Origin: Algiphilus sp.
Lineage (GTDB): Bacteria > Pseudomonadota > Gammaproteobacteria > Nevskiales > Nevskiaceae
DNA: 64,000 bases
Assembly: GCF_023145115.1 (NCBI RefSeq)
Contig: NZ_JAGLEJ010000024.1
Span: 1-64,000, forward strand
Reading direction: 5' to 3'
Every line of letters begins with the position of its first letter. Within the stretch, counting starts at the first letter, position 1. This document shows positions 9,199 to 16,880 of this stretch, in pieces. The notes under the pieces were generated by a model, which was not told the origin of the DNA, made no database searches, and saw nothing but the letters and a program-made list of their open reading frames with translations. The translations under genes were made by a program, and so were the position numbers.

Positions 9199-9238
9199 TG
9201 ACATCTGTCATTATCGTCGTAAATTGACATATGTCAAT
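9199..9238 (-). promoter_or_regulatory. Cyt-1 promoter with tandem TetR-type operators
   Basis: Reading on the minus strand, -35 TTGACA (9237-9232), a 16-base spacer and -10 GATAAT (9215-9210) precede Cyt-1. Two palindromes cover them: ATTGACATATGTCAAT (9223-9238, perfect) over the -35 box and TGACATCTGTCA (9199-9210) over the -10/start. Their centres are 26 bp apart. The same layout recurs at 16142-16180 beside a TetR gene, which is the probable repressor. Confidence 0.8.
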
Positions 9239-9341
9239 AATGTTCGGCGGGGTCGAACCGCCGTCCAGCCCGAATCCAGCCGGCGCGGAAGGCGCGGAAC
9301 CGTCCGGCGAACCGGACTGCCCGCGGGTGACACCGGAAGGT

Positions 9342-9369
9342 CTCCCGGCGCCCGAACGGGCGCCGGGAG
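9342..9369 (-). terminator. Strong GC hairpin between Cyt-2 and Cyt-1
   Basis: A 12-base-pair perfect stem (CTCCCGGCGCCC with loop GAAC) lies 12 bases beyond the Cyt-2 stop. No U-run follows on the minus strand, so it may be a rho-assisted terminator or an mRNA-end stabiliser. It separates the Cyt-3/molybdoenzyme/Cyt-2 unit from the Cyt-1 promoter. Confidence 0.5.
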
Positions 9370-9380
9370 CGCATGCCCTC

Positions 9381-11477
9381 CTAGAGGGTCTTCAGGTACT
9401 CGATGATGGCGCGCCGCTCGGTGTCGGTCAGCACCGCATTGAACTCGTGCCCGCCGTTGCCCTGGCCGAACATGTGGGTGTTGTAGATCTTGCGGTCCTC
9501 CATCTGCGCCCTGGTCAGCGTGGGAGGGAACATCACGTTCCATACCGCAATGAGGTTCGAGTAGAGCCCTGAGAGCAGCTCCTGCGCCACCGGAGTCGCG
9601 TCCTCGTCGTTGGGATCGCAGCTCAGGTAGGGCGTCACCGAGGGGTTCCACCAGGTCCGGTGCTCGCACGCGATGGGCTCGTAGTCCCAGCCCATGCGCG
9701 TCCGGTCATAGGCACGATCAAGGTCGGTATCGAAACCCATTACCGCGCGTCCCCGCTGATCGGGGCGTGCCGGCTCCGACACGCGACGCCAGATCGAAGG
9801 CCGTTCCGACGGCTTGAGCAGCGACCACATGTCGGGCACCGAGCCGTTGTGCAGATACGGCGCCGTTGCCCAGACCCCGAACAGCGGCGGCGCCAGGTAG
9901 CCGGGCTCGCGGTCGCCGCGCAGCCGTTCCTGGTTCTGCGGACCGCAGTCGTTCGCGGTGCCCTGCGTCGGGGGATAGCCGAAGAAGTTGCGGGCACCGG
10001 CCACCTGCACGGCCTCGTTGTTGGTCTCGAGGCGTACCGGATCGGTCTCGATGATGTCCATCGGCACGATGTAGCTGGCGATGCCTTCGAGCTCTGGCGT
10101 GGCGAGGAATCCGGGGTCGTTCGCGTACTGGTTCGCGTAGGCGCCGTGGCAGCTCGCGCACGAACCGTTGCCTTCCGGCTTCGGTACGGGGTTGTCGCGC
10201 TCGGGGGCCCACATGTCGAGCGTGTGGAAGAGTTCGGCACCCTGCTCGGCGAGCTCGGTATCGACATCGTAGGGATACGCCGGCGACTTGAGCGACTCGA
10301 CCCAGGTATTGAGTGCGGGTCCGTTCTCGCGCATCCAGTCCTGCCCCGCCTCACTCACCGGCCCCCCGATGCTGCCGAACAGCCCGAAGAACGGCGTGTA
10401 GAACACCATGTCCACGCGCGGAGCGTCCATCGGGAACACGCCGTCGACGAACTTCACCGGGCGGTGCCCCATGTTCCACCACGCCGGCGTGTCCATGCCG
10501 GCGGTGGAGCCGGAATTCAGCAGCCCCAGCACGACATCCGGCGGCAGGAAACCCTCGTCCGGAAACAGGAACGCGAGATTGATGTCGCTGGCGTTGTTCG
10601 TGCCGCGGGTCCTGTTGAGATTCGCGAAGGTGGCCAGCGACGCGGGATAGCCCAGCGGCAGCATGTCGCGCAGCAACAGGTCGAGATCGGCAAGGCTGCT
10701 GCCGCTCCCCTGCAGGACGCCGAGATCCTCTCCATCCTCGGGGGAACCGGCGACACCGCTGTGGCAGGCGTGACAGGTGATGCCGATGCGACCGCTCCAG
10801 CTCCCGTCCTCGTTACGCAGCTGCGTGAACATCTCGGGCAGCTGCCCGGTGCCGCCGTTGGTGCGGTTGGGATCCTCCCAGGGCCTGGGGTAAGGGTTGC
10901 GCGCCTCGCTCAGGCCGGAGCCGTAGCGCTCGGCAACCAGATAGTCGAAATTGTCCGGGCGGAAGAAGAAGCCGTTCCACGAACGCCACAGATTGTTGTA
11001 CTGCTGGGCACTGAAGGTCGCGACCCCGAATCCCGCTTCAGGTGTCATCGGATCGGTTCCGCTGAACAGGGCACCGACCCCGGGGTGCCCGTTGGTCAGC
11101 AGCGCTTCGCCGCGCTGGAAACGATCGCGCAGTTCGCCGCAGGTCTGCGCCGGCCCCTCTTCCCCCACGGCCTGGGGGTCGACGTGGCAATCCTTCCAGT
11201 AGGCGTTGAAGTGCACCGCCCTGCCATCGCTGATGTTCGGCTGCACGAGCGTTCTGGGGTCGGTCGGCAGCACGGCATCGTCGGGCTTGCCGTCGCAGAA
11301 ATCCCACTGCGCCGAGCCGCCGCGGCTGCTGCCCAGCAACGGCCCCTCCTCGCCCGAGTACGCGGGTGCGAGCCCGGTGAGCAGGGCCATCGACATGCCT
11401 GTGGTGGCGACGGTGATTCGTCGCAGGTACTTCGCCCATTCGAACGGGCGAAGCGCCACTCCGTGGTTCCGTTTCAT
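9381..11477 (-). CDS. Cyt-2: RoxA-like two-haem c-type cytochrome, no N-terminal haem domain
   Basis: A 698-residue paralogue carrying only the two core haem sites, CHACH 235-239 and CASCH 440-444, plus TRGTNNA (about 290) and DTPAWWN (329-335). An ordinary signal peptide (hydrophobic residues about 21-38, then APAYSG) replaces the lipobox, so it is probably soluble in the periplasm or secreted, as RoxA is. Homology to the others starts abruptly at PLLGSSRGG, showing loss or lack of the roughly 150-residue N-terminal haem module. ATG 11477 has AAGGAGGAG seven bases upstream and is chosen over the longer reading to 11567. It lies 99 bases after the molybdoenzyme in the same orientation. Confidence 0.83.
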   Translation of the reverse strand: MKRNHGVALRPFEWAKYLRRITVATTGMSMALLTGLAPAYSGEEGPLLGSSRGGSAQWDFCDGKPDDAVLPTDPRTLVQPNISDGRAVHFNAYWKDCHVDPQAVGEEGPAQTCGELRDRFQRGEALLTNGHPGVGALFSGTDPMTPEAGFGVATFSAQQYNNLWRSWNGFFFRPDNFDYLVAERYGSGLSEARNPYPRPWEDPNRTNGGTGQLPEMFTQLRNEDGSWSGRIGITCHACHSGVAGSPEDGEDLGVLQGSGSSLADLDLLLRDMLPLGYPASLATFANLNRTRGTNNASDINLAFLFPDEGFLPPDVVLGLLNSGSTAGMDTPAWWNMGHRPVKFVDGVFPMDAPRVDMVFYTPFFGLFGSIGGPVSEAGQDWMRENGPALNTWVESLKSPAYPYDVDTELAEQGAELFHTLDMWAPERDNPVPKPEGNGSCASCHGAYANQYANDPGFLATPELEGIASYIVPMDIIETDPVRLETNNEAVQVAGARNFFGYPPTQGTANDCGPQNQERLRGDREPGYLAPPLFGVWATAPYLHNGSVPDMWSLLKPSERPSIWRRVSEPARPDQRGRAVMGFDTDLDRAYDRTRMGWDYEPIACEHRTWWNPSVTPYLSCDPNDEDATPVAQELLSGLYSNLIAVWNVMFPPTLTRAQMEDRKIYNTHMFGQGNGGHEFNAVLTDTERRAIIEYLKTL

Positions 11478-11576
11478 CGGATCTCCTCCTTCGCTGCGCT
11501 TCGACCGTGATCGAGCGCTCTTGTGTGACTCGTGGCGCAGGGCGGCCGTTGACCGGGCGGGCCGCAACCCGCGGGG

Positions 11577-13700
11577 CTAGGCGCCGTTATCGGCGAGCGT
11601 CCGCATGACCACCGGGATACCGGTCATGTGCGCCTGATTGCTCAGCCGCTCGTAGCTGCCCGGCCCGCTGGGCAGCAGAACGTTGACGTTGGTGCCGGGA
11701 TAGCGCTGCGCCACGCGCATGCCGGAACTCCGGGCATTGCCCCAGCCATGGGTCATGGCGACCACGCCGTCGCGCAGGGTGTCGTCCACCCGCACCGAAG
11801 CGCTCAGACGACCGTGGGTATTCGAGAGCTCGACGGCGTCGCCGTCCCGCACGCCGTACTGCCGGGCATCCTCCGGCGATACGTGCACGGGGTTCTCCTG
11901 CTGCCCGGGGCGCTTCAGCTTGGCGACGTTCTGGTACCAGCTGTTCTGCATGTAGGGCGTGCGCAGATTGATCAGCTTGAGCTGTTCCGCCGGCTCGGCA
12001 CGCAGCTCGTCGAACAGCTCGTGCGCGCGCCGCAGCGCCCCGCCGAACAGCGCCGGGCAACAATCCACCCGTCGGTCGGGCGTCTGGATCCAGTCGTCAT
12101 AGAAGCGTCCGGTCTCCGGCGGCGGCAGTTTCACGGTCTGGCTCGGACTGTCGCGCAGCGCCTGCACCGAGAGCCCCGCGTAGGACAGCATGCGGCCGAA
12201 TCGCGCGAAGGGATCGGCACTCTCGCCGGCATCGAGCAGCGAACGCAGCCCCATCGCCTGCTCGAGACGCGCGAGAATCCACCACTCCTCGCGGCGTTCG
12301 CCTGCCGGCGGGACGACGGCATCGGTGTACTGAACGAAGGGCTCCGCCTGCAGGCCGAGTCCGCAGATGTTGATGTCCGGCCGCTCGAGCATGTCCGCGC
12401 AGGGCAGCACATAGTCCGCGAGCTCGCCGGTGGCGCTGCGATAGAGATCGAGCACCACGAGCAGGTCGAGTTTCTCGAAGGCCGCGCGCAGCTGCGTCTC
12501 GCCGGCGATCGACAGCAACGGGTTGCCGGCGATCACGATGAGGGCGCGGATCGGCGTGTCGCCTCCCTCGATCATGTCCGCGAGCAGGTTGCCGGGCAGC
12601 GTTCCGCGAACCGCGCGCAGCTCCCCGAAGGCGCTGTCGAAGAACGGGTCGGCTTCCGGGTCGACGCGCCCCGAACGGGTCGCGGGATAGAAGCCGGCTC
12701 CGTAGCGGTTCCCGCCCGGTCGGTCGAGGTTGCCGGTGACGAAGCTGAGCATCTGCAGGAGCCAGTAGCACAGCGTGCCCTGACGCCCCATGTTGACGCC
12801 CGTGCTCATGTGAGCGCTGGCTGCTTCGGCCGAGGCGAAGTCGCGGGCGATGGTGCGGATGGCGGTGGCATCGATCCCGACCACGTCCGCCACGGCATCG
12901 GCACTGTAAGGCGCGATGAAGGCGCGCAGGCCCGCGATGTTGCGACCGTGATCGGCAATCACGGTCTCGTCGAACATCCCCGCCGCATCGATCTCGTGCA
13001 GCAGCGCCGCCATGAAGTACAGATCGGTATCGGGGCGGATCTGCACGAGCTCGTCGGAGCCCGGCGCAACCGACTCGATGCGGCGCGGATTGACGAACCG
13101 GATGCGCGCACCCCGCTCGCGCGCGCGACGCAGGGCCGCCATCGGGTCCGCCATCGACACGAAGCTCATGTGCGATACGCGGGGGTTCTCCCCGAATATC
13201 AGTGCGTAGTCGGTGCGCTCGAGATCGGGCACTGGATGCAGGGTGCTGGTGCCGAATACCGCCTCGCCGCCCGCGAACTTGTTGGAACAGTCCTGTGTTC
13301 CCGAGTTGAAGAGGCGCTGCGCGCCGAGCTGCTTCATCAGCGACCCGAGCGCGGGGGCCGCGGTTGCGCTGAAGGCGCCCGGATTGCCGAAGTAGGCGGC
13401 GACGGCATCGCCGCCGCTCTCCGCGACGATGCGTCCAAGCCGATCGGCGATATCGCTCACCGCCGTGTCCCAGCCCACCTGATCGAAACCACCGTCCGCA
13501 TTGCGCCGCTGCGGATGATCCAGCCGGTCCGGATCGTGATGGATGGCGTCGAAGCCGACACCCTTGTGACACGCGAATCCGCGTGTCACCGGGTGGTCGG
13601 CGTCCGGCCGCAGACGAACCAGTCGGTCTCCGTCCACCTCCGCGACCAGGCCGCAGGAGGGTTCGCAGACGCGGCAGAAGGTCGGTATGCGCCGGCTCAT
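11577..13700 (-). CDS. Molybdopterin oxidoreductase (DMSO reductase family), cytoplasmic
   Basis: A 707-residue catalytic subunit. An N-terminal 4Fe-4S site is formed by C9-x2-C12-x3-C16 and C44; bis-MGD domains follow, with a C-terminal molybdopterin-dinucleotide domain near 590-700. C138 in QDCSNK is a candidate Mo ligand. There is no twin-arginine signal, so the enzyme should be cytoplasmic, unlike its cytochrome neighbours. ATG 13700 lies one base after the Cyt-3 stop (TGA-C-ATG), so translation is coupled. No small Fe-S or membrane subunit is next to it. Members are annotated as formate dehydrogenase-, thiosulfate- or biotin-sulfoxide reductase-like; substrate is unassigned here. Confidence 0.88.
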   Translation of the reverse strand: MSRRIPTFCRVCEPSCGLVAEVDGDRLVRLRPDADHPVTRGFACHKGVGFDAIHHDPDRLDHPQRRNADGGFDQVGWDTAVSDIADRLGRIVAESGGDAVAAYFGNPGAFSATAAPALGSLMKQLGAQRLFNSGTQDCSNKFAGGEAVFGTSTLHPVPDLERTDYALIFGENPRVSHMSFVSMADPMAALRRARERGARIRFVNPRRIESVAPGSDELVQIRPDTDLYFMAALLHEIDAAGMFDETVIADHGRNIAGLRAFIAPYSADAVADVVGIDATAIRTIARDFASAEAASAHMSTGVNMGRQGTLCYWLLQMLSFVTGNLDRPGGNRYGAGFYPATRSGRVDPEADPFFDSAFGELRAVRGTLPGNLLADMIEGGDTPIRALIVIAGNPLLSIAGETQLRAAFEKLDLLVVLDLYRSATGELADYVLPCADMLERPDINICGLGLQAEPFVQYTDAVVPPAGERREEWWILARLEQAMGLRSLLDAGESADPFARFGRMLSYAGLSVQALRDSPSQTVKLPPPETGRFYDDWIQTPDRRVDCCPALFGGALRRAHELFDELRAEPAEQLKLINLRTPYMQNSWYQNVAKLKRPGQQENPVHVSPEDARQYGVRDGDAVELSNTHGRLSASVRVDDTLRDGVVAMTHGWGNARSSGMRVAQRYPGTNVNVLLPSGPGSYERLSNQAHMTGIPVVMRTLADNGA

Positions 13701-13701
13701 G

Positions 13702-16104
13702 TCAGAGCGTCTTGAGGTACTCGATGAGGGCGCGGCGCTCCGCATCGGTGAGCACGGCGGTGAAGTCGTGCCCCTCGTTGCCCTGGCTGTACATGTGGGT
13801 GTTGTAGATCTTGCGGTTCTCGACCTGCTCCGGCGTGAACGCACCGAGGGAATCGGCGTTGCCCACATTCCAGGCCAGCAACAGGTTGTCGTAGAGCACT
13901 CCGAGGATCTGCTGCAGGACCGGGTCGCGCTCCGGATTCATCGGGTTGCACTGCAGGAAGGGGATGGTGCCGGCACCGCACGACAGCGACTCGTAGTGCC
14001 AGCCCATGCGCTGCTGGTCGTAGGCACGGTCGAGATCGGTGTCGAAACCCATGACGACCTCGCCCGCCTGATCCGGGGGAGCCGGCGTCGAGACCCGCTT
14101 CCACAGCGCCGGCCGCTCCTCGGGCTTGAGCAGGTCCCAGACCGTGGGCACCGCCCCGTTGTGCAGATAGGGCGCGGTGGCCCATATGCCGTACAGCGGC
14201 GGCGCCAGATAGCCGAGCTCGCGATGCCCGCCGCGCGCCGAGGCACGCGTCTGTGTGCCGCAGTCGACATCCGTGCCCTGCAGCTCGGGGTAGCCGATCG
14301 AGGTCCGCGCCATCGCCTGCGACGTGCCCTCGTTGTGGGTGTTGGCACGGGCCGGATCGGTGCGGATCACCGGCTTGCTGACGACATAGCTGGCGATGCC
14401 CTCCAGCTCGGGAGTGGCCAGGTAGCCGGGATCGTGCACGAAGCGCGGCGAGTAGGCCCCGTGGCAGCTCGCGCAGGAGCCGTTGCCGCCCTGCGGCGGG
14501 GGCGCCGGATTGTCGAGGTTCTCCGCCCACAGGTCCTTGCTGTGGAACAGGATCGCACCCTGACGCGCGAGGTCCTCGTCGATCGGCATGGGATATTCGG
14601 GTGCCTTCAGGGACAGCACCCACTTGTCGGCATCCTGGGCGTGCTCGTTCACCCACTGGTCGGCGCCGTCCTGCCCCAGCGGCGTGTAGAAGGCCAGATC
14701 GACCCGGACCGCATCGGAGGGGAACAGGCCGTCCCAGAACTTGAGCGGACGACTGCCCACGTTCCACCAGGCCGGCGTGTCGCCGGAGGCGTTGGAACCG
14801 GAGAACAGCACCCCGAGCAGCGAGCGGTCCGGACGGACGCCGCCGAGCGCGGCGATGTTGAAGAAGGCGGCATTGTTGGTGCCGCGCGACTCCGCGAACA
14901 GACTGAACACGCCGATGGCGGGCGCGCCGGCGGCAGCCAGGTCCCGCGATATCACGCCGACATCGCCGTTGCTGTTGCCGGATCCGTAGACCAGCCCGAG
15001 CCCGGGACCGTCCTCGGGCGAGCCGATCTCGCCGCTGTGGCAGCCGTGACAGGTCAGCCCGATCTGCCCGGTCCAGCTGCCGTCCGGGTTGCGCGTCTGA
15101 GTGAAGTTGGCCGGAAGCTGGCCCGAACCGCCGTCGGTCTCGTTGGGATCCTCGCCGGGCAGCGGATAGGGATTCCGCCGACTGGTACGCGGTACGCCGA
15201 AGCGCTCGGCCACCAGATGGTCGAAGTTCTCCGGACGCTCGGAGAGCCCCCAGATCTGCCACAGCCGGTTGTAGTTCTGGGCCGAGATCGAGAACAGGCC
15301 ACCGGTGTTGTTGGCGTCGAAGAAGTTGCCGGCGCCCTCGCCACCCTGACCTTCCATGAGGGTCGCGCCGCGATCCAGCGCGGTCCGCAGCTCGCCGCAG
15401 TTCTCCGGATGCGGGCGCTCGTTGACGCGTTCCGGATAGGCGTGGCAGTCCTGCCAGTAGGCATTGAAGTGCACCGCCTTGCCGTCGCTCACACCGGGCT
15501 GCACCAGGGAGCGCGGATCCGCCGGCAGCTCGGCGGCATCGTCGCGCCCTTCGCAGTAGTCGAACCAGGCGTGGCCGCCGCGGCGACTCCCCAGCAGCGG
15601 CAGCTCGTCCGCCGGCGCGTCATCAGGCGCGCCCTCGAGCAGCGCGTCGCAGCCCTCCGGATCGCCGAAGCAGCCGAGCAGAGTGGCCATGGCATCGTAC
15701 GCGGCACTGCCCTCCGGCCAGGGTGCGCCACCGGTGTGCGGCGTCTCCTGCCCGGACGCCATCAGCAGGATGCGCGATGTCGGGTCGTTGCCCCCCAGAC
15801 GCTCCCAGCTCGTCTCCAGATTGGCGAGGTCGGCGCCTCGATCACTGCTGAGCTGGAAGTCCCGACCGTCCTCGACATCGGCGGCGGCGCCGGGGACATG
15901 ACAGGTGCGGCAGAAGTCGAGCCGCGGCTGGACCTGATCGCTGAACAGCGCCTCCATGCTGGCGGCGCGTGCCCCCTCGCCGCCACCGCCGCCGCCACCG
16001 CCCGAAGCAGTGCCGCCGCTGTAGTCGCCGCTGCACGCGGCGAGCGCCACGGGCAGCACCATCCAAGCGATTCGCCCCCGAATCACCCCAGTCTCTTGGT
16101 GCAT
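13702..16104 (-). CDS. Cyt-3: RoxA-like three-haem c-type cytochrome lipoprotein
   Basis: An 800-residue close paralogue of Cyt-1. The lipoprotein Cys24 is followed by the same SGDYSGG and a Gly-rich linker. Haem sites are CRTCH 65-69, CHGCH 352-356 and CASCH 544-548; SRGTNNA, DTPAWWN and PYLHNG are present. It ends with the family tail EYLKTL. GGAGGAGAC precedes ATG 16104. It is the first gene of the minus-strand unit with the molybdoenzyme and Cyt-2 and is divergent from the TetR gene. Non-haem Cys pairs (for example GCFGDPEGC at 144-152) are shared with Cyt-1 and Cyt-4 and could form disulfides. Confidence 0.86.
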   Translation of the reverse strand: MHQETGVIRGRIAWMVLPVALAACSGDYSGGTASGGGGGGGGEGARAASMEALFSDQVQPRLDFCRTCHVPGAAADVEDGRDFQLSSDRGADLANLETSWERLGGNDPTSRILLMASGQETPHTGGAPWPEGSAAYDAMATLLGCFGDPEGCDALLEGAPDDAPADELPLLGSRRGGHAWFDYCEGRDDAAELPADPRSLVQPGVSDGKAVHFNAYWQDCHAYPERVNERPHPENCGELRTALDRGATLMEGQGGEGAGNFFDANNTGGLFSISAQNYNRLWQIWGLSERPENFDHLVAERFGVPRTSRRNPYPLPGEDPNETDGGSGQLPANFTQTRNPDGSWTGQIGLTCHGCHSGEIGSPEDGPGLGLVYGSGNSNGDVGVISRDLAAAGAPAIGVFSLFAESRGTNNAAFFNIAALGGVRPDRSLLGVLFSGSNASGDTPAWWNVGSRPLKFWDGLFPSDAVRVDLAFYTPLGQDGADQWVNEHAQDADKWVLSLKAPEYPMPIDEDLARQGAILFHSKDLWAENLDNPAPPPQGGNGSCASCHGAYSPRFVHDPGYLATPELEGIASYVVSKPVIRTDPARANTHNEGTSQAMARTSIGYPELQGTDVDCGTQTRASARGGHRELGYLAPPLYGIWATAPYLHNGAVPTVWDLLKPEERPALWKRVSTPAPPDQAGEVVMGFDTDLDRAYDQQRMGWHYESLSCGAGTIPFLQCNPMNPERDPVLQQILGVLYDNLLLAWNVGNADSLGAFTPEQVENRKIYNTHMYSQGNEGHDFTAVLTDAERRALIEYLKTL

Positions 16105-16141
16105 GCTGTCTCCTCCGTCCCTGCATGACCGTATCGTTATG

Positions 16142-16180
16142 TGACAATTGTCAATATACGCCTATGTTGACATTTGTCAA
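16142..16180. promoter_or_regulatory. Cyt-3/TetR divergent promoter with tandem operators
   Basis: Minus strand: -35 TTGACA (16180-16175), 16-base spacer, -10 TATATT (16158-16153) for Cyt-3. Palindromes TGACAATTGTCA (16142-16153) and TTGACATTTGTCAA (16167-16180) are centred 26 bp apart, exactly as at the Cyt-1 promoter. On the plus strand, TATATT at 16195-16200 is a likely -10 for the TetR gene, giving autoregulation. Confidence 0.82.
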
Positions 16181-16208
16181 ATCTTGGGAACGGTTATATT
16201 CTGGGCGG

Positions 16209-16880
16209 ATGAACGAGGCCCTCGACCCGCTCGCGATTGCGCGACGCCCAACGCAGAAGCGCGCCCAGGAGCGGTTCGACCGCATTCTCGAGGAAGCCGA
16301 GCGCGTGCTCATCGAACGCGGCCTCTCGGGCTTCTCGATCCCGGTCATCGCCGAGCGCCTGGGTTTCACGCGCGGCAGCGTCTACGCCTACTTCCCGACG
16401 CCCTACGCCGTGCTCAACGAGCTGGTGCAGCGGCATCTGCGCGAGCTCGAGAAGGTGTTCTTCTCGGACGCCGAGGAACTGCGCAAGCTCGGCTGGCGGG
16501 ACGGCATCGCACGCGTGGTCGACCACGCGGTCGCCTACCACAATGCCCACCCCGCCGCGCGCCTGCTGCTGCTCGGCGGCGCGGTCACCGACGACAGCTA
16601 TCGCGCACAGGAGCTCACCAACAAGCGCCTCGGGAAACTTGGCCGCATGGCGTGGCCGACGGCCCGACTAGCACCCGATGCCCCGCCCGATATCGGCACC
16701 CTTTCCGCCGACATCGGAACGGCCTGCTTCCGCCGCTCGTTCTTCGAGCACGGCGAGATCACCACCGAATACCGCGACGCGGCAATCGCCGCCATGACGG
16801 GATTCCTCGAGCACTATGCAAGGGAGCGCGGCGACACTGCGCCCGCTCAACCATCGACGGCCACACGGAGGAGATCGTGA
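16209..16880 (+). CDS. TetR-family repressor, probable regulator of Cyt-1 and Cyt-3
   Basis: A 223-residue TetR protein. The N-terminal helix-turn-helix includes GLSGFSIPVIAERLGFTRGS and SVYAYFPTPY, and a variable ligand domain follows. The chosen ATG at 16209 lies only nine bases after the putative -10, so the mRNA may be nearly leaderless; an in-frame ATG at 16164 would lie inside the operator and is rejected. The stop overlaps the start of the acyl-CoA ligase (GTGA). Position next to the palindrome pair, and recurrence of that pair at Cyt-1, make it the natural repressor. An acyl-CoA or fatty-acid-like inducer would suit the neighbour but is inference. Confidence 0.88.
   Translation: MNEALDPLAIARRPTQKRAQERFDRILEEAERVLIERGLSGFSIPVIAERLGFTRGSVYAYFPTPYAVLNELVQRHLRELEKVFFSDAEELRKLGWRDGIARVVDHAVAYHNAHPAARLLLLGGAVTDDSYRAQELTNKRLGKLGRMAWPTARLAPDAPPDIGTLSADIGTACFRRSFFEHGEITTEYRDAAIAAMTGFLEHYARERGDTAPAQPSTATRRRS

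Noticed and set aside
11628..13715. 695-residue plus-strand frame
   Set aside because: Antisense shadow of the molybdoenzyme.
13687..16128. 813-residue plus-strand frame
   Set aside because: Antisense shadow of Cyt-3, low-complexity Arg/Ala/Val composition.
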